Origin: Neochlamydia sp. S13
GTDB taxonomy: Bacteria > Chlamydiota > Chlamydiia > Chlamydiales > Parachlamydiaceae
Assembly (NCBI RefSeq): GCF_000648235.2
Contig: NZ_AP017977.1
Span: 1,240,001 to 1,304,000 of the forward strand
Reading direction: 5' to 3'
Length of the DNA stretch: 64,000 nucleotides
The notes below the pieces were generated by a model, which was given only the letters and a program-made list of their open reading frames with translations, searched no databases and was not told the DNA's origin. Both the position numbers and the translations under genes were made by a program. This document shows positions 1 through 9,652 of the stretch, one piece after another. Each line of letters begins with the position of its first letter. Within the stretch, counting starts at the first letter, position 1.

Positions 1-801
1 TACTTGAAAATCAGTTTGAAATTGGCTACGAATTTGCCTCAGCAAGATGAGCAAAGGTGTGCCCTCTTGAAGCAAAGCTACAGCTATACGTAAAGCAGTA
101 GAGGCATCTCGGCGAAAGAGCGCTTCACCTAGTTGCCAAATCGTTTCCGTATTTACAGGAATGCAAACCGCGTCTACATCTTCTAAGGAGATCTGGCGCT
201 TTTCGCCCACATAACAGACTAATTTTTCTATCTCTTGGCTTATAATTGCCTGTTCGGTACCCATCTGTTTTAAAAGCGCCTGACTAGCAGAAGGGTTGAT
301 CTGTTTTCCATAGTGATTAATCGTTTGATCAATCCACTCTTTTAAAGACTTTTCTTTTTCCCATGGTTTTTCTTCCGCTATTTCTAAAATGATCCCTACC
401 CGTTCACTTTTCTTATAAAAATTCGTAGAGGCATTCAAGGAGGTTGCTGTTAAAACAAGGTAGACATTTTTATTAGGATTTTCGTAATAAGCCAGCAGCT
501 TTTCTGTTGCCGCTTTTAAAAGGCTTTCAGCATGGTGGATCACCACTACCCTTTTAGAAACAAAAGAGCCTAAAGAATGTAATTCAGCCATAACCTTGCT
601 TATGTCGACTTTTTCATCGCTGTAAATGCAAAGAGCCATTGGATTGGAGATCTGCTCTCCTAAAAGATGAGAAATAAGCCTTTCATAAGCTATTTTTCTG
701 TTAAACTCATCTTTACAAATAATCGTATAAACAGGTGCAAAGTGTACTGGCGCCGCGCTCTCTAGATGTTTTTCAAAAGCTTTTAAATGACTATATTTCA
801 T
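1..801 (-). CDS. holA: DNA polymerase III delta subunit, C-terminus cut by window edge
   Basis: Reading leftward from the ATG at 801 the frame stays open to the window edge, giving 267 residues of a protein usually about 330-350 long. The start MKYSHLKAFEKHL, the central stretch RVVVIHHAESLLKAATEK and the C-terminal part ETIWQLGEALFRRDASTAL match the HolA family. HolA is the clamp-loader subunit that opens the sliding clamp for replicative DNA polymerase in the cytoplasm. The family recognition is from sequence pattern only. The stop codon lies outside the window. No co-transcribed neighbour is visible: the next gene on this strand starts at 1566 and ends 189 bases upstream. Confidence 0.88.
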   Translation of the reverse strand, partial: MKYSHLKAFEKHLESAAPVHFAPVYTIICKDEFNRKIAYERLISHLLGEQISNPMALCIYSDEKVDISKVMAELHSLGSFVSKRVVVIHHAESLLKAATEKLLAYYENPNKNVYLVLTATSLNASTNFYKKSERVGIILEIAEEKPWEKEKSLKEWIDQTINHYGKQINPSASQALLKQMGTEQAIISQEIEKLVCYVGEKRQISLEDVDAVCIPVNTETIWQLGEALFRRDASTALRIAVALLQEGTPLLILLRQIRSQFQTDFQV

Positions 802-990
802 AAGAAAATTATTATAAAGAACTCGCCAGAAGAAGTCTACAAAGAGATGCCCATGGGAGTATGCAAGATATAAAAAGCAAGCTTGCCACCTTTAGCTTAA
901 CAAAATTGATTAGCTCTAATGGAAATAAACTTGTTAAGTAATTTTTAACTTCCCAGCTAAAAAAGCTGCAAACTTGCTCCTAATTTACAA

Positions 991-1566
991 TTATTCAAAT
1001 TTAGCTTCAGTCAAGATAGCTTCCCATGTTTTACGTGCATGCTCCAAATCTTCTGTATGGATTGTGCTGTAGCGAAGAACTGCAATTTCATTGCCTTTTT
1101 TAATGATGCGAATCCACTCATGTTGAGTATTATCAGGAGAATTTCCATTAATCCACCATTCACCTAAAAGACTATTTATTTTTTGCACACTCACTTTAGA
1201 TTCTACTTTTGCATTCGCATAACGTTTTTGTAGCTGCGTGATGAACTGAGAAAAATATTCGGCAGGGGTAATATTGATATCAGTCATTTCAGTAACAGAA
1301 AATAGCTCGGTTGCATTTTCTGGCTGCTCATTTTCTAGAATGTATTGTGTAATTTTCATTTGCTCTTGAGTATCCTCAGTCGCTAATTTCCATAGGCGTC
1401 CATCAGCTTTCAGGGAATATTGAATCTTTTCCTTACTTCTTTCTGTTTCTTTCGCTTGGGTGCCTGTATGGTGAGATTCTACTCTCGGCTCCTTCTTGCA
1501 AGCGATAAGGGAAAGCGCTAAAGTTAAAGGGAGCCATACAACTGTTACATATCTCATCATTTTCAT
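991..1566 (-). CDS. putative lipoprotein of unknown function
   Basis: 191 residues. The N-terminus MKMMRYVTVVWLPLTLALS is a signal peptide ending in a lipobox (LIAC), so Cys23 would be lipidated and the protein anchored to a membrane on the periplasmic side. Lys, Glu and Arg residues follow directly. The rest is soluble, mixed alpha/beta in character, with a segment near residues 90-110 (TDINITPAEYFSQFI) and a C-terminal helix. I recognise no domain. It stands alone between holA and the divergently placed trmO; the 62-bp gap to trmO must hold both promoters. Confidence 0.8.
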   Translation of the reverse strand: MKMMRYVTVVWLPLTLALSLIACKKEPRVESHHTGTQAKETERSKEKIQYSLKADGRLWKLATEDTQEQMKITQYILENEQPENATELFSVTEMTDINITPAEYFSQFITQLQKRYANAKVESKVSVQKINSLLGEWWINGNSPDNTQHEWIRIIKKGNEIAVLRYSTIHTEDLEHARKTWEAILTEAKFE

Positions 1567-1628
1567 TGGAATATCTCCTAGTATTAAGTAAAATTAGACT
1601 CTAATGATATATCCAAACTTAAGAATAT

Positions 1629-2426
1629 ATGCAATCACCATCCTTATCATGTAGCCCTATCGGTTATTTTTACACTTTAGAAAAGGAACGCTACTCCTTA
1701 CCCAAGCAAGCAGGCCTATTTAAAAATAATAAAGGAAAAATAATCTTAAACCGGCATCAAAATTTTGAACAGGCTTTGCACGATTTAGAGGGCTTTAATA
1801 AGATATGGGTCATTTTCTGGTTTCATCGTAATCACCATTGGAAGCCAAAAGTTTTAACGCCCCACGGCCCTCCTAAGCGTGGGCTTTTTGCTACTCGCTC
1901 TCCTCATCGGCCTAATCCTCTAGGGTTAAGCTGCTTGGAAATTACGGGTGTAAGCCAACTTGAGATAGATGTCATTAACCATGATTTGCTAGATGGCACG
2001 CCTATTTTTGACATCAAACCTTATATTGAATATGTAGATGCTTAGACAGATACCCAACAAGGGTGGCTAGAGTCTTGCAAGAAGAGAAGCTCTTATCCAA
2101 TTATCTGGGAGGAAGAAGCCCTTGCACAAGTAAGCTACCTCAACAACCTCTGCAGCTTTAACTTTCAAGAGGAAATTAATTTTAGATTGGCAACCCATCC
2201 CTACCCCTCCTCAAATAATCGTATTCATCGCTGTAAAGATAATGATTATCTACTCGCTTATAAAGCATGGAGGTTCTTTTTTAAAATCATCTTACCTTCT
2301 ATCCACGTTATAAAAATTAGTACAGGCTATGATAGGGAAACGATCAAGGGAGAGAAGAAATCTGTCTGGAATGATGTAGATATCCATCGAGAATTTCTAA
2401 AAAAATTTAATTTAAGTGGACTTTAA
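1629..2426 (+). pseudogene. trmO: tRNA (N6-threonylcarbamoyladenosine37-N6)-methyltransferase TrmO, interrupted by an in-frame TAG
   Basis: Residues 1-138 are a TsaA/TrmO (YaeB, UPF0066) domain: SPIGYF near the start, then HGPPKRGLFATRSPHRPNPLGLS, the family signature around the SAM-binding site (the quoted stretch covers about residues 78-99 in two parts, HGPPKRG and FATRSPHRPNPLGLS). An amber codon at 2043-2045 follows IEYVDA. The same frame then stays open to 2426 and still reads like the TrmO C-terminal part, including a THPYPSS stretch at about residue 188 and DYLLAYKAWRFFFKI, comparable to the family's DPRP region. The unbroken length of 265 codons fits TrmO (about 235 residues). The enzyme methylates t6A37 of tRNA-Thr. 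The TAG may have arisen from CAG. Either the gene is dead, the N-terminal domain works alone as some archaeal TsaA proteins do, or the stop is suppressed. Confidence 0.75.
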
Positions 2427-2494
2427 TTTCTTTTTACTTGGAGCTTAATTCTTAATCCCTTAACATCTGGATGGAAAATGGTTGAGTAAGAAGT

Positions 2495-3679
2495 ATGGCA
2501 GTATTAGAATTTAAGCAAGAAACGCATTTATTCCCTTCAAAAGGGCATCGGAAGCGCTCTACAGAGCCTTCTTCTGCCACCTTGCCATCCTTTGAGGAAA
2601 CCTATAAAACTTCTTATAGCCATGGCCTAGAAAATATTTATGCTTTAGAAAATGTTGATATCAAGTCCATAAGACGTATAGAAACGCTTTCTCCAAAAGC
2701 CCCTCCTCCCTTAAAAAGCAAAAAAGAATTGTTCACATATGAGGAAGATGAATTAGACCTAGGAGAGGAGTTTAGAGGCTGGATACCCTCTTTCACCACA
2801 AAAGTTCCCATCCAAGTTTTAGAATTATCTAAATATATTGAAAAAGCTCTTCTAGAAAACGGCAAAAAAACTATCGGGGATCTAACGAAAGCTTCTATAG
2901 AGGACTTTGTTTTTTTACGTGGAATAGGTCAAGGACATCTTGAAGAAATTAATCGAAAGTTAAACAGTTATCTAGAAAGTCGCTCGCTTGGCAAATGCAA
3001 AAAAGTAGATTTTTTAGTTTGGCTGCAAAGCTTGGTCGCTACGCAAGAACGAAAAAAAGCTTATGCACTTTTAGAACCCTACAATCTCACGGAGCTTTTT
3101 GTCCTCTCCCCTAGCGAAAAAGTAGAATTGCGTCAATTGAGTTTAGAAAAAAAGCAAGAGTGGATCCAAGAAGTGGTAAATAAAATGGCTACTCCTCTGC
3201 AAAAGCAGAGAGTCCTCGAGAATATGCAGCTGGTTTTTAATGTATTTTTTAAACCCTGGATTCGCCGCCGTGGGGGCATAGCCACTCGCCATGAACTTAT
3301 CGAGCGCATGCAACGTATCAGCGCCAACAAAGCGATGGGTATAAGCGTAGTTAACTTTCTGCAAACCCACTTTTTTGATCGTAAAGATTGTATTTCTTTA
3401 TTTTTACAAGAAATTGAGGAAGAAATCTATGCTTGCGATAACCACAGCATTCAGGAATATAAGGAAATAATATCTAAGGCTTTCTCTTATTTTTATAAGC
3501 CCTCTATTCACTATCGATTACCCGAGCTAATTACCTTGGTAGAAAAAGAATTGGCAAAAACGTGGATAGGATACCAAGAGGGTTACGTGGAAAAGATTAT
3601 ACGCTTATCTCCCACTTTTTGTATTATTAGAGGCTCCTCGGGACAGTTGGAAGTTCATTGCCAAAAATTTTCTCTATAA
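2495..3679 (+). CDS. unknown protein with an RNA polymerase alpha-CTD-like helix-hairpin-helix segment
   Basis: 394 residues, starting at the ATG of MAVLEFKQ. Residues about 104-160 contain KTIGDLTKASIEDFVFLRGI followed by GQGHLEEINRKL, which has the pattern of the RNA polymerase alpha C-terminal domain (two helices, a GIG turn and a closing helix). This fold binds DNA or protein. The N-terminal 95 residues are Pro/Ser/Glu-rich and probably disordered. The C-terminal 200 residues are helical and charged, ending in a small beta-rich piece (FCIIRGSSGQLEVHC). I do not recognise the whole protein. A regulatory or nucleic-acid-binding role is inference from the one domain. Confidence 0.7.
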   Translation: MAVLEFKQETHLFPSKGHRKRSTEPSSATLPSFEETYKTSYSHGLENIYALENVDIKSIRRIETLSPKAPPPLKSKKELFTYEEDELDLGEEFRGWIPSFTTKVPIQVLELSKYIEKALLENGKKTIGDLTKASIEDFVFLRGIGQGHLEEINRKLNSYLESRSLGKCKKVDFLVWLQSLVATQERKKAYALLEPYNLTELFVLSPSEKVELRQLSLEKKQEWIQEVVNKMATPLQKQRVLENMQLVFNVFFKPWIRRRGGIATRHELIERMQRISANKAMGISVVNFLQTHFFDRKDCISLFLQEIEEEIYACDNHSIQEYKEIISKAFSYFYKPSIHYRLPELITLVEKELAKTWIGYQEGYVEKIIRLSPTFCIIRGSSGQLEVHCQKFSL

Positions 3680-4276
3680 AAAGATTATCTTAAAATTATT
3701 GACAGAAGCTTTTTACTTAATATCTTTAAAAAGTTTTTCCTTTTATCCCTCCTGGTTTGCCTTTTCTTCTTATGTTTTATTGCTGAAATTTACCTACACA
3801 TAAATTCAACATAACAACTATTCCTTTAAATGCTTAAGCGCCTTTCAAAAGGTCCCCTCTAGCAATAAAAATGATTATTATGCCTTGATGAGAAAGAAAG
3901 TGGTTAAAGAATTTACCAGGGACAAACAATCGACCGAATGGACATCTCGGAAAGCAGCTAATCATAATAGTGATTATTTATGCTTGTTGATTTTTCAAGC
4001 TGCATAGGTATAAGATTAGTTAAAAGAAAAACAGATTTTTATATAAGCTAATAGGCTTTTGAGCGGCTCTTTATACAATCAACTGCTATATAAAAGCCTC
4101 TTCTTAAATAGAGAGATAGCTTTCAGAGGTTGTGTATGCAGGCCCAGTTTTTTTAAGCGCATAATTTATTGCTTAAAACAAAACTTTTACTTAAGATTTT
4201 TGCTAAAATTAGAGCAATCATTCATGCATTTAACATTATTATGTTTAGCTTCCATCCCTAAGAGAAAGGATTATTT
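3680..4276. other. intergenic region without a supported gene
   Basis: About 600 AT-rich bases between two rightward genes. A short frame starting at a TTG (4059) runs into the next gene but has no family resemblance and no good ribosome binding site. The bases around 4055-4130 weakly resemble a small inverted-repeat element seen at 44021-44083. AAGGAT about 8 bases upstream of the ATG at 4277 is the probable ribosome binding site of the next gene. Confidence 0.5.
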
Positions 4277-6361
4277 ATGGCTCTAACATACGAGCAAGTT
4301 GAAATCAGTGGCAATGAAGAGAATTTGTGCTACAAAAAGCATGCTTATTCTCTCCAACCAACAGTAATTACCAATTGGAAGGGTAAAGAGGTTCGCCTAG
4401 CCATTTTAAAAGATAAAAGCAAAGCATTTAATCCACTTAAACGCTTGATTTGCTTAATCTATGGTGTGCTGCTAAAAGTATGTTTTCAAAATATTGCTGC
4501 TCGTGTTTGGCTTGAGAAAGGCCTTAAAGGAAAAAACGTGATTGTCGTTATTTCTCCTGCAAATAGTTTACTCTCTGGTAATAAAATTTCGATAAAGGGC
4601 AAAAATGTTTTAAATCCCAAAAATTTAGTCCTTCCCCTTTCCCCTAAAGAAAATGCTAGGCTACAGGTCCAGGGTTTAAAGAAAAACCCACCCATCAGGT
4701 ATCCAGTATCACCTACCTCCAAAAACATTTTAAGATCCCCTAAGAACCTTAAAGAAAAGATAAATATTAATGATCTTCTTAAATTTTCTACCTATGTTTC
4801 TAGAAAATCTTTTGAGGAGCTGGATTTTGAAACATTTGAAAGAATGGAAGTGGAAATAGAAAGAATAAGTAGAATACAGGCTAGCCTATCTCCTGAAAAC
4901 CCTTTAGCAGTCCAACTGGCAGATGCATTAAGTAAGTTAAGCAGCCAGAATAAAGTTGTGGAGCTTATTTTCGAATTTACCAGCCTTGAGCATCAGCTTT
5001 CTAGTTTAGCTTTAAATAATAAATTTGAAGAAATGAACTCTTCCATATTAAAAACTAAAGAGAATGTCTACACTAATAAAATGGAAGGGAAGCAAAACCT
5101 TATTCTGGCTAGATTTCAGCATTATTTATATCATAAAGGCATCCCTTCTGAAAAGCTTAAAGATAAAAACTTTTTAAAAACCGAACTACAAGCTTACCGT
5201 AAAGAGATTTTTTCTACTAATCAAGCCTTGCATAGCAAAATGAAAGGAAAGAAAATTCAATGGATAACAAGCTCTCGATCTGCCGCTCTACCTTTAATGC
5301 AAAGGATCGCCCAAGTAGCTGATAAAACGGGAAAGCAGATTTTTAAAGCACCCACCTTAGTCTCCACTAGTATTCTACTACATTATAAACTTGCTCCTCT
5401 CACAGGCGAGCTTGGGTTAGGAATATCTCCGGTAGCAGTGAATAAGGAAAATTTATCAGGAATGGCTATGAATGGCTTTGAAACCTGCTGGGCTTACGCG
5501 CAAAAATCCCGCTCTTTATTTGATACCCAAAAAGAAATAGAGAAAATTCTGAATTTTGATCCTATGCTTGGATTAAGTACCAATCGTTTAAAAATAGCTG
5601 TATTAAGATTAATATTGATGAACCAGCATCCTACTCGATGGCCTAGGTTAAAGCACCATATTCGAACAAAAATTTTAGCAAAAGCTTTACAAGCAGAAAC
5701 TATCTTCCAAAAATCCCCTTTAGAAGAAGGATGGGAAGCAAAAGGAAAATTAATTGGGAGTCCTTTCCCAAAACGTGGCAGAAAAATTAATGAGAAAGAA
5801 ATCTTAACCAAAGGACAAATTGTAGTAATTCCTCGATCTTCTGGGGAGAGAAAACTAGGAATGGTTTGCGAGGTCACAGCTCAAGAAGATAGCTACAATT
5901 ATACCATCTTAGTCGAAATAGAAGGTGGGGGAAAAAGAATCTATAAACCCAGAAAAATAAGGATCCCTAAGGAAGAAGATTTAATAGAAATCTTTAAAGG
6001 ATTGCCTAAACTAAATAGCATTCAAACAATAACTTTAAAGAACTTGTTAAGAAGCCAAGTACAAGAAATACGAAAGATTCTTAAACTGTTTAATCAAGTA
6101 AAACCTTTAGAGTTATCCCCTAGTCAGGCATCACTAATTAAAAATTCATTTCCTCTAATATGGGCTTCCAGCACGATTGACTCCAAAAATTATCAGCTAG
6201 ATGTTAAAGGAGAAAGCCTAGTTACTGGTCATGCTGAACTTGGCAAAGATATACAATTTGCGTTTACAGATGAGAAACATGTCGATGTATTAAAGCAGGC
6301 TGTAGAGCCTTATGGTGTTACCGTTCTTACTGTACAAGAAGGGCGATACTTAGTTGAATAG
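4277..6361 (+). CDS. large protein of unknown function
   Basis: 694 residues, basic, Lys-rich, no signal peptide. A short hydrophobic stretch (RLICLIYGVLLKVCF) lies near residues 56-70. Residues about 515-575 (KGQIVVIPRSSGERKLGMV and the following beta-rich segment) look like an SH3/KOW-type small barrel; this is an inference from the pattern of short strands and Gly turns. The long middle part is helical with no repeats. I do not recognise the family. The TAG stop overlaps the first base of a decayed hicA remnant. The reading frame appears intact and base use resembles its neighbours. Confidence 0.65.
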   Translation: MALTYEQVEISGNEENLCYKKHAYSLQPTVITNWKGKEVRLAILKDKSKAFNPLKRLICLIYGVLLKVCFQNIAARVWLEKGLKGKNVIVVISPANSLLSGNKISIKGKNVLNPKNLVLPLSPKENARLQVQGLKKNPPIRYPVSPTSKNILRSPKNLKEKININDLLKFSTYVSRKSFEELDFETFERMEVEIERISRIQASLSPENPLAVQLADALSKLSSQNKVVELIFEFTSLEHQLSSLALNNKFEEMNSSILKTKENVYTNKMEGKQNLILARFQHYLYHKGIPSEKLKDKNFLKTELQAYRKEIFSTNQALHSKMKGKKIQWITSSRSAALPLMQRIAQVADKTGKQIFKAPTLVSTSILLHYKLAPLTGELGLGISPVAVNKENLSGMAMNGFETCWAYAQKSRSLFDTQKEIEKILNFDPMLGLSTNRLKIAVLRLILMNQHPTRWPRLKHHIRTKILAKALQAETIFQKSPLEEGWEAKGKLIGSPFPKRGRKINEKEILTKGQIVVIPRSSGERKLGMVCEVTAQEDSYNYTILVEIEGGGKRIYKPRKIRIPKEEDLIEIFKGLPKLNSIQTITLKNLLRSQVQEIRKILKLFNQVKPLELSPSQASLIKNSFPLIWASSTIDSKNYQLDVKGESLVTGHAELGKDIQFAFTDEKHVDVLKQAVEPYGVTVLTVQEGRYLVE

Positions 6362-6549
6362 GTAAAACTAGAGAAGCTCTATTACGCCCTGCTGAGGTAA
6401 AGATTACCGAGGGAGAAGGATCGCACATACGATTTGTATTAAATGGCATACGGGCTACTTTCCACCGTCCTTATCCTAAAAAAGAGACTGATAAAAGCGC
6501 TCTAGTTTCGATGCGGCGTTTCTTAGAAAATGCAGGAGTAAAACCATGA
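6361..6549 (+). pseudogene. hicA: HicA-type toxin remnant, no start codon and internally deleted
   Basis: The frame ending at the TGA at 6547-6549 reads GKTREALLRPAEVKI, then TEGEGSHIRFVLNGIRATF, HRPYPKKETDK and RFLENAGVKP. This matches the HicA mRNA-interferase subgroup whose members start with a KTLEAIF..PV segment and contain G(S/H)H, FHRPHP and RxFLExAGVxP. Compared with that pattern, about 20 residues between the LLRPA and VKITEG segments are missing. A stop (TGA) lies just upstream of the first readable codon, so there is no start. The catalytic region GSHIRF is still readable. The stop overlaps the hicB start as ATGA, the usual arrangement for this module. Confidence 0.72.
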
Positions 6550-6864
6550 TGAAATATAAAGGATATACGAGCCATGTCGTGTATGATGATGAAGCCAAAA
6601 TTTTTCACGGAGAAGTTCTGGGAATAAGAGACGTCATTACATTTCAGGGAAAAACAGTTGATGAACTAGAGCAGGCTTTCAAAGACTCTGTGCAGGATTA
6701 TCTTGCTTTTTGTGCAAAAAGAAAAGAAGAACCTGAGAAGCATTTCTCCGGAAATTTTAATTTACACCCCTCACCAGAAACATGCAAAGCTTAGCGTCCA
6801 AGCTAAATTAAATCATATGAGCTTAAACAGCTATATTAGCACGGTCTTAAAAACATCTTTATAA
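6546..6864 (+). pseudogene. hicB: HicB-type antitoxin, frameshifted near its C-terminus
   Basis: The first 82 codons (6546-6791) give a HicB partial-RNase-H fold: KYKGYTSHVVYDDEAKIFHG, then GIRDVITFQGKTVDELEQAF and DYLAFCAKRKEEPEKHFSG. HicB proteins normally continue into a ribbon-helix-helix DNA-binding tail. Here the frame stops at TAG 6792-6794. The next frame from 6790 reads LSVQAKLNHMSLNSYISTVL and ends at TAA 6862-6864, which is that tail. Joining KA to LSVQ restores the domain, so two bases were probably lost (AAAGCTCTTAGC to AAAGCTTAGC). With the toxin already broken, loss of the antitoxin's DNA-binding part would be tolerated. Confidence 0.75.
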
Positions 6865-6961
6865 GATTCAATAATCAAGTAATGGAAATGCTTCCCAGTC
6901 CTCGCTCATTTTCTTTTTCATAATTTTTAGCCCTCTCATTAGCAAGCTTCTCGGGTCAAGT

Positions 6962-7999
6962 TCAACTCTTTTTAACTTTATCCCAAGCTTGATTATAAAG
7001 TTCGCCATCTTTACCTAAATATCTCAGTACCTCGGATTTATCTAATATTGCTTGAGGAGGAAAAAGAGAGGGGTTTTCCTGCAGTTCTTTAGGTAAAAGA
7101 GCATAAGCAGCTTGGTTGGGTGAAGGAAAACAGGTGAATTGCATATTTTCTGCAGCTACCGCTCCTTCCAATAAGAAATTAATAAAAGCATGTGCTAGGC
7201 TAGGATTAGGAGCGTGTTGCGGAACAACAGCATAATCAAGTGAAATAATAGAGCCTTCTTGAGGGATAAAGAATCCTACGTGGCTATTTTCCCTCATGAC
7301 TTGGAGCATATCACCATTGTATCCTTGCGCCACAATATATTCAGCACTAGCGATTCCATGTTTATTCTGTTCACTCTCAAATTTAGCTAAATTTTTCTTC
7401 CATACAAGCAGCTGATCAACCGCTTGATTAATCTCTGCTTTATTAATACTGTTGGCGCTAAAGCCTAAATATTTTAGGGCTGCTCCTATGGTTTCCCGCA
7501 TATCATTAAGCATCGTCATGCGTCCACGCATATCTAATCGGCCAAATATTCCCCAACTTTGATCTTCCACTTTAATTTTATCTTTGCGATAAGCAATCCC
7601 ACTGTAGCTCATCGCAAAAGGTACTCCATAGATGACACTGCCCCCCTCAAACTTTTCAGGCGTATAATGAGGGGTAAGATTTTTTAAATAGGAAAGTGAG
7701 GTGATAGGGATAGGATTCAACATTTTTTGCTGCAGCATCAGCTCATAGGTATAGCCACTAGGAAAGATCACATCATAACCTGTAACGCCTAACTTTAATC
7801 TGGCGTACATGGACTCATTGCTATCAAAAGTATCGTATACTACCCGGCAATTATGCTCCCGCTCAAATTTTTCAATAAGCTCAGGTTTAATGTAATCCGC
7901 CCAAATATACAAATGCAGTTCATTCTCAGGGGTGCTGCAAGTGGTAACAAGGATGGCTAAATAGACAAAAGCGATCATAAAAAACAGCCACTTTCTCAT
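6962..7999 (-). CDS. potD: spermidine/putrescine ABC transporter, periplasmic binding protein
   Basis: 345 residues with an N-terminal hydrophobic signal (LFFMIAFVYLAILVTTC). Cys21 may be a lipidation site, but Thr at -1 is not a good lipobox. HLYIWADYIKPELIEKFE and VVYDTFDSNESMYARL are the classic PotD/PotF opening; YDVIFPSGYTYELM and GVPFAMSYSGIAYRKDKI follow. It captures polyamine in the periplasm and delivers it to PotBC. It is the last gene of a leftward operon, one base after potC. The ORF is intact and of normal length. Confidence 0.93.
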   Translation of the reverse strand: MRKWLFFMIAFVYLAILVTTCSTPENELHLYIWADYIKPELIEKFEREHNCRVVYDTFDSNESMYARLKLGVTGYDVIFPSGYTYELMLQQKMLNPIPITSLSYLKNLTPHYTPEKFEGGSVIYGVPFAMSYSGIAYRKDKIKVEDQSWGIFGRLDMRGRMTMLNDMRETIGAALKYLGFSANSINKAEINQAVDQLLVWKKNLAKFESEQNKHGIASAEYIVAQGYNGDMLQVMRENSHVGFFIPQEGSIISLDYAVVPQHAPNPSLAHAFINFLLEGAVAAENMQFTCFPSPNQAAYALLPKELQENPSLFPPQAILDKSEVLRYLGKDGELYNQAWDKVKKS

Positions 8000-8000
8000 A

Positions 8001-8765
8001 CTACTCCTCTGACAAATGTTGTGTCAGCCAAATAATTATAAAAGTAAAGATCAGTAAAATTACCGATAATGCATTAATCACAGGGGTGGATCCATATTTT
8101 ATCATACTATAGATGTAGATAGGTAGAGTGGTTGTCCCTTGGCCTACCACAAAGAAAGTAATGACAAAATCATCTATAGAAAGGGTAAAAGCTAACATGG
8201 CGCCTGCCGCAATGCCTGGAGCAAGCAAAGGAATAAGAACTTTGCGAAGTACCGTCCAACTGCTAGCTCCTAGATCTTGGGCTGCTTCAATAATGGAAAA
8301 GTCAAAATTTTGCAGGCGAGCTAATATCACCATCGTCACATAACTAAGACAAAAGGTTGTATGCGTGATAAATACCGTAAACAAGCCTAGTTTAATATTT
8401 AAAGCCATAAACAATAATAGCAAGCTCATCCCAGTCAAAATATCTGGGATAACTAAAGGCACATAGACTAAACCATAGTGGGCTTTTTGAAAACGCGTTT
8501 TATAGCGATAAAGGGCTAGAGCCGCTGTCGTCCCTAAGATTGAAGAGGCAAAAGTAGCGCTTAAGGCTACAATTAACGAGTTGCGAAAAGATTGCCACAA
8601 GGCTCGCTCGCGTAAAAGACGTTCATACCATTTCCAGGTAAATCCCGCCCATTCTCCCCCAAAACGCGAATCATTAAAAGAATTAATAAAAAGCACAATA
8701 ATGGGAAGATAAAGAAAAATCAGAACGATAATAGTAATGATAAAAGGGAACCGGCTTTTTTTCAT
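8001..8765 (-). CDS. potC: spermidine/putrescine ABC transporter permease PotC
   Basis: 254 residues with six predicted membrane segments, starting with FIITIIVLIFLYLPIIVLF. The cytoplasmic EAA loop is present as EAAQDLGASSWTVLRKVLIP, which docks to the ATPase. Length and order match PotC. The start overlaps the potB stop by four bases (ATGA), and potD follows after one base, so the genes are translationally coupled. Confidence 0.93.
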   Translation of the reverse strand: MKKSRFPFIITIIVLIFLYLPIIVLFINSFNDSRFGGEWAGFTWKWYERLLRERALWQSFRNSLIVALSATFASSILGTTAALALYRYKTRFQKAHYGLVYVPLVIPDILTGMSLLLLFMALNIKLGLFTVFITHTTFCLSYVTMVILARLQNFDFSIIEAAQDLGASSWTVLRKVLIPLLAPGIAAGAMLAFTLSIDDFVITFFVVGQGTTTLPIYIYSMIKYGSTPVINALSVILLIFTFIIIWLTQHLSEE

Positions 8766-9652
8766 TCTTTTGCTCGCCCTTCAAAGCTTAATTTCTTCGC
8801 TTTACTTTGTATAAGGGTAAAAATACTCATGGGCAGTAAGATAATGATAGAGAGTAACGCCGATAAGCCACTTGCTAAAGGTAGATTGCGATCTATAAAA
8901 GTACGTTGAGCGATCTTATTACCTATCATTTCACTTTGCGTCCCTCCTACAAGATCAGGAATCACATAAGCGCCAATAGCAGGAATAAATACCATTAATG
9001 TAGCTGTTCCCAAGCCTTTTCGAATAGAGGGCAGAAAAACCTTTACGAAAGCATAGAGCCTAGTAGAACCTAAATCTGCTGCAGCTTCCAGCAATTGAAA
9101 ATTAAATTTTGAAGCTGAAGCATAGATGGGTAAGACAGCAAACGGCAGATAGGTATAGACCATCACTAATAGCACCGTCCCGGAATTATAAAGAAGAGAT
9201 ACGGAAGGATCTGCAAGATGTAATTGCACTAAAAAATTTTTAAAAAAGCCTTCAGGATGCAATAAAGCTTTCCAGGCAAAAATACGTACGAGAAAGCTGC
9301 TCCAAAAAGGAACAATGATTAGTAATAGAATAAGCTGGCGTGTTCTTGTAGAAGCACGAGCAAGCTGATAGCCAACCGGTAGCGCACAAGCAAGGCAAAA
9401 AACTGTGGTTAGCACACTCAGCCAAACAGTTCGCCATATTAATAATAAATAGCTAGCATCCAGCAAAGTATAAATATTCTCTAAGGTCCACCCTTGCCCT
9501 ATGCCTCCAAAAGGATCACTAGGCTTAAAGGCAAAAGTAAAGATTACAAGCGTAGGAATAAAAAAGAAAATAATGAGCCATATAAAAGAGGGTATGGTTA
9601 GAGCAAGCTCTTCTAGCTTAGCCTTCTTCATCTTATTCGCCCTGCTTTTCAA
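8762..9652 (-). CDS. potB: spermidine/putrescine ABC transporter permease PotB
   Basis: 296 residues, six membrane segments, with the EAA loop EAAADLGSTRLYAFVKVFLP at about residues 190-210. TLVIFTFAFKPSDPFGGIG near the N-terminus and the PotB-like C-terminus fit the family. The first 20 bases lie inside the end of potA. With PotC it forms the membrane channel. The start used gives a 19-residue charged leader; the later ATG of MKKAKLEE (residue 8) is an alternative. Confidence 0.92.
   Translation of the reverse strand: MKSRANKMKKAKLEELALTIPSFIWLIIFFFIPTLVIFTFAFKPSDPFGGIGQGWTLENIYTLLDASYLLLIWRTVWLSVLTTVFCLACALPVGYQLARASTRTRQLILLLIIVPFWSSFLVRIFAWKALLHPEGFFKNFLVQLHLADPSVSLLYNSGTVLLVMVYTYLPFAVLPIYASASKFNFQLLEAAADLGSTRLYAFVKVFLPSIRKGLGTATLMVFIPAIGAYVIPDLVGGTQSEMIGNKIAQRTFIDRNLPLASGLSALLSIIILLPMSIFTLIQSKAKKLSFEGRAKE

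Noticed and set aside
4059-4286. Open frame before the 694-residue gene
   Set aside because: TTG start without a ribosome binding site, odd composition and overlap with the real gene start.
6361-6864. Active toxin-antitoxin system
   Set aside because: The toxin has no start and an internal gap, and the antitoxin is frameshifted.
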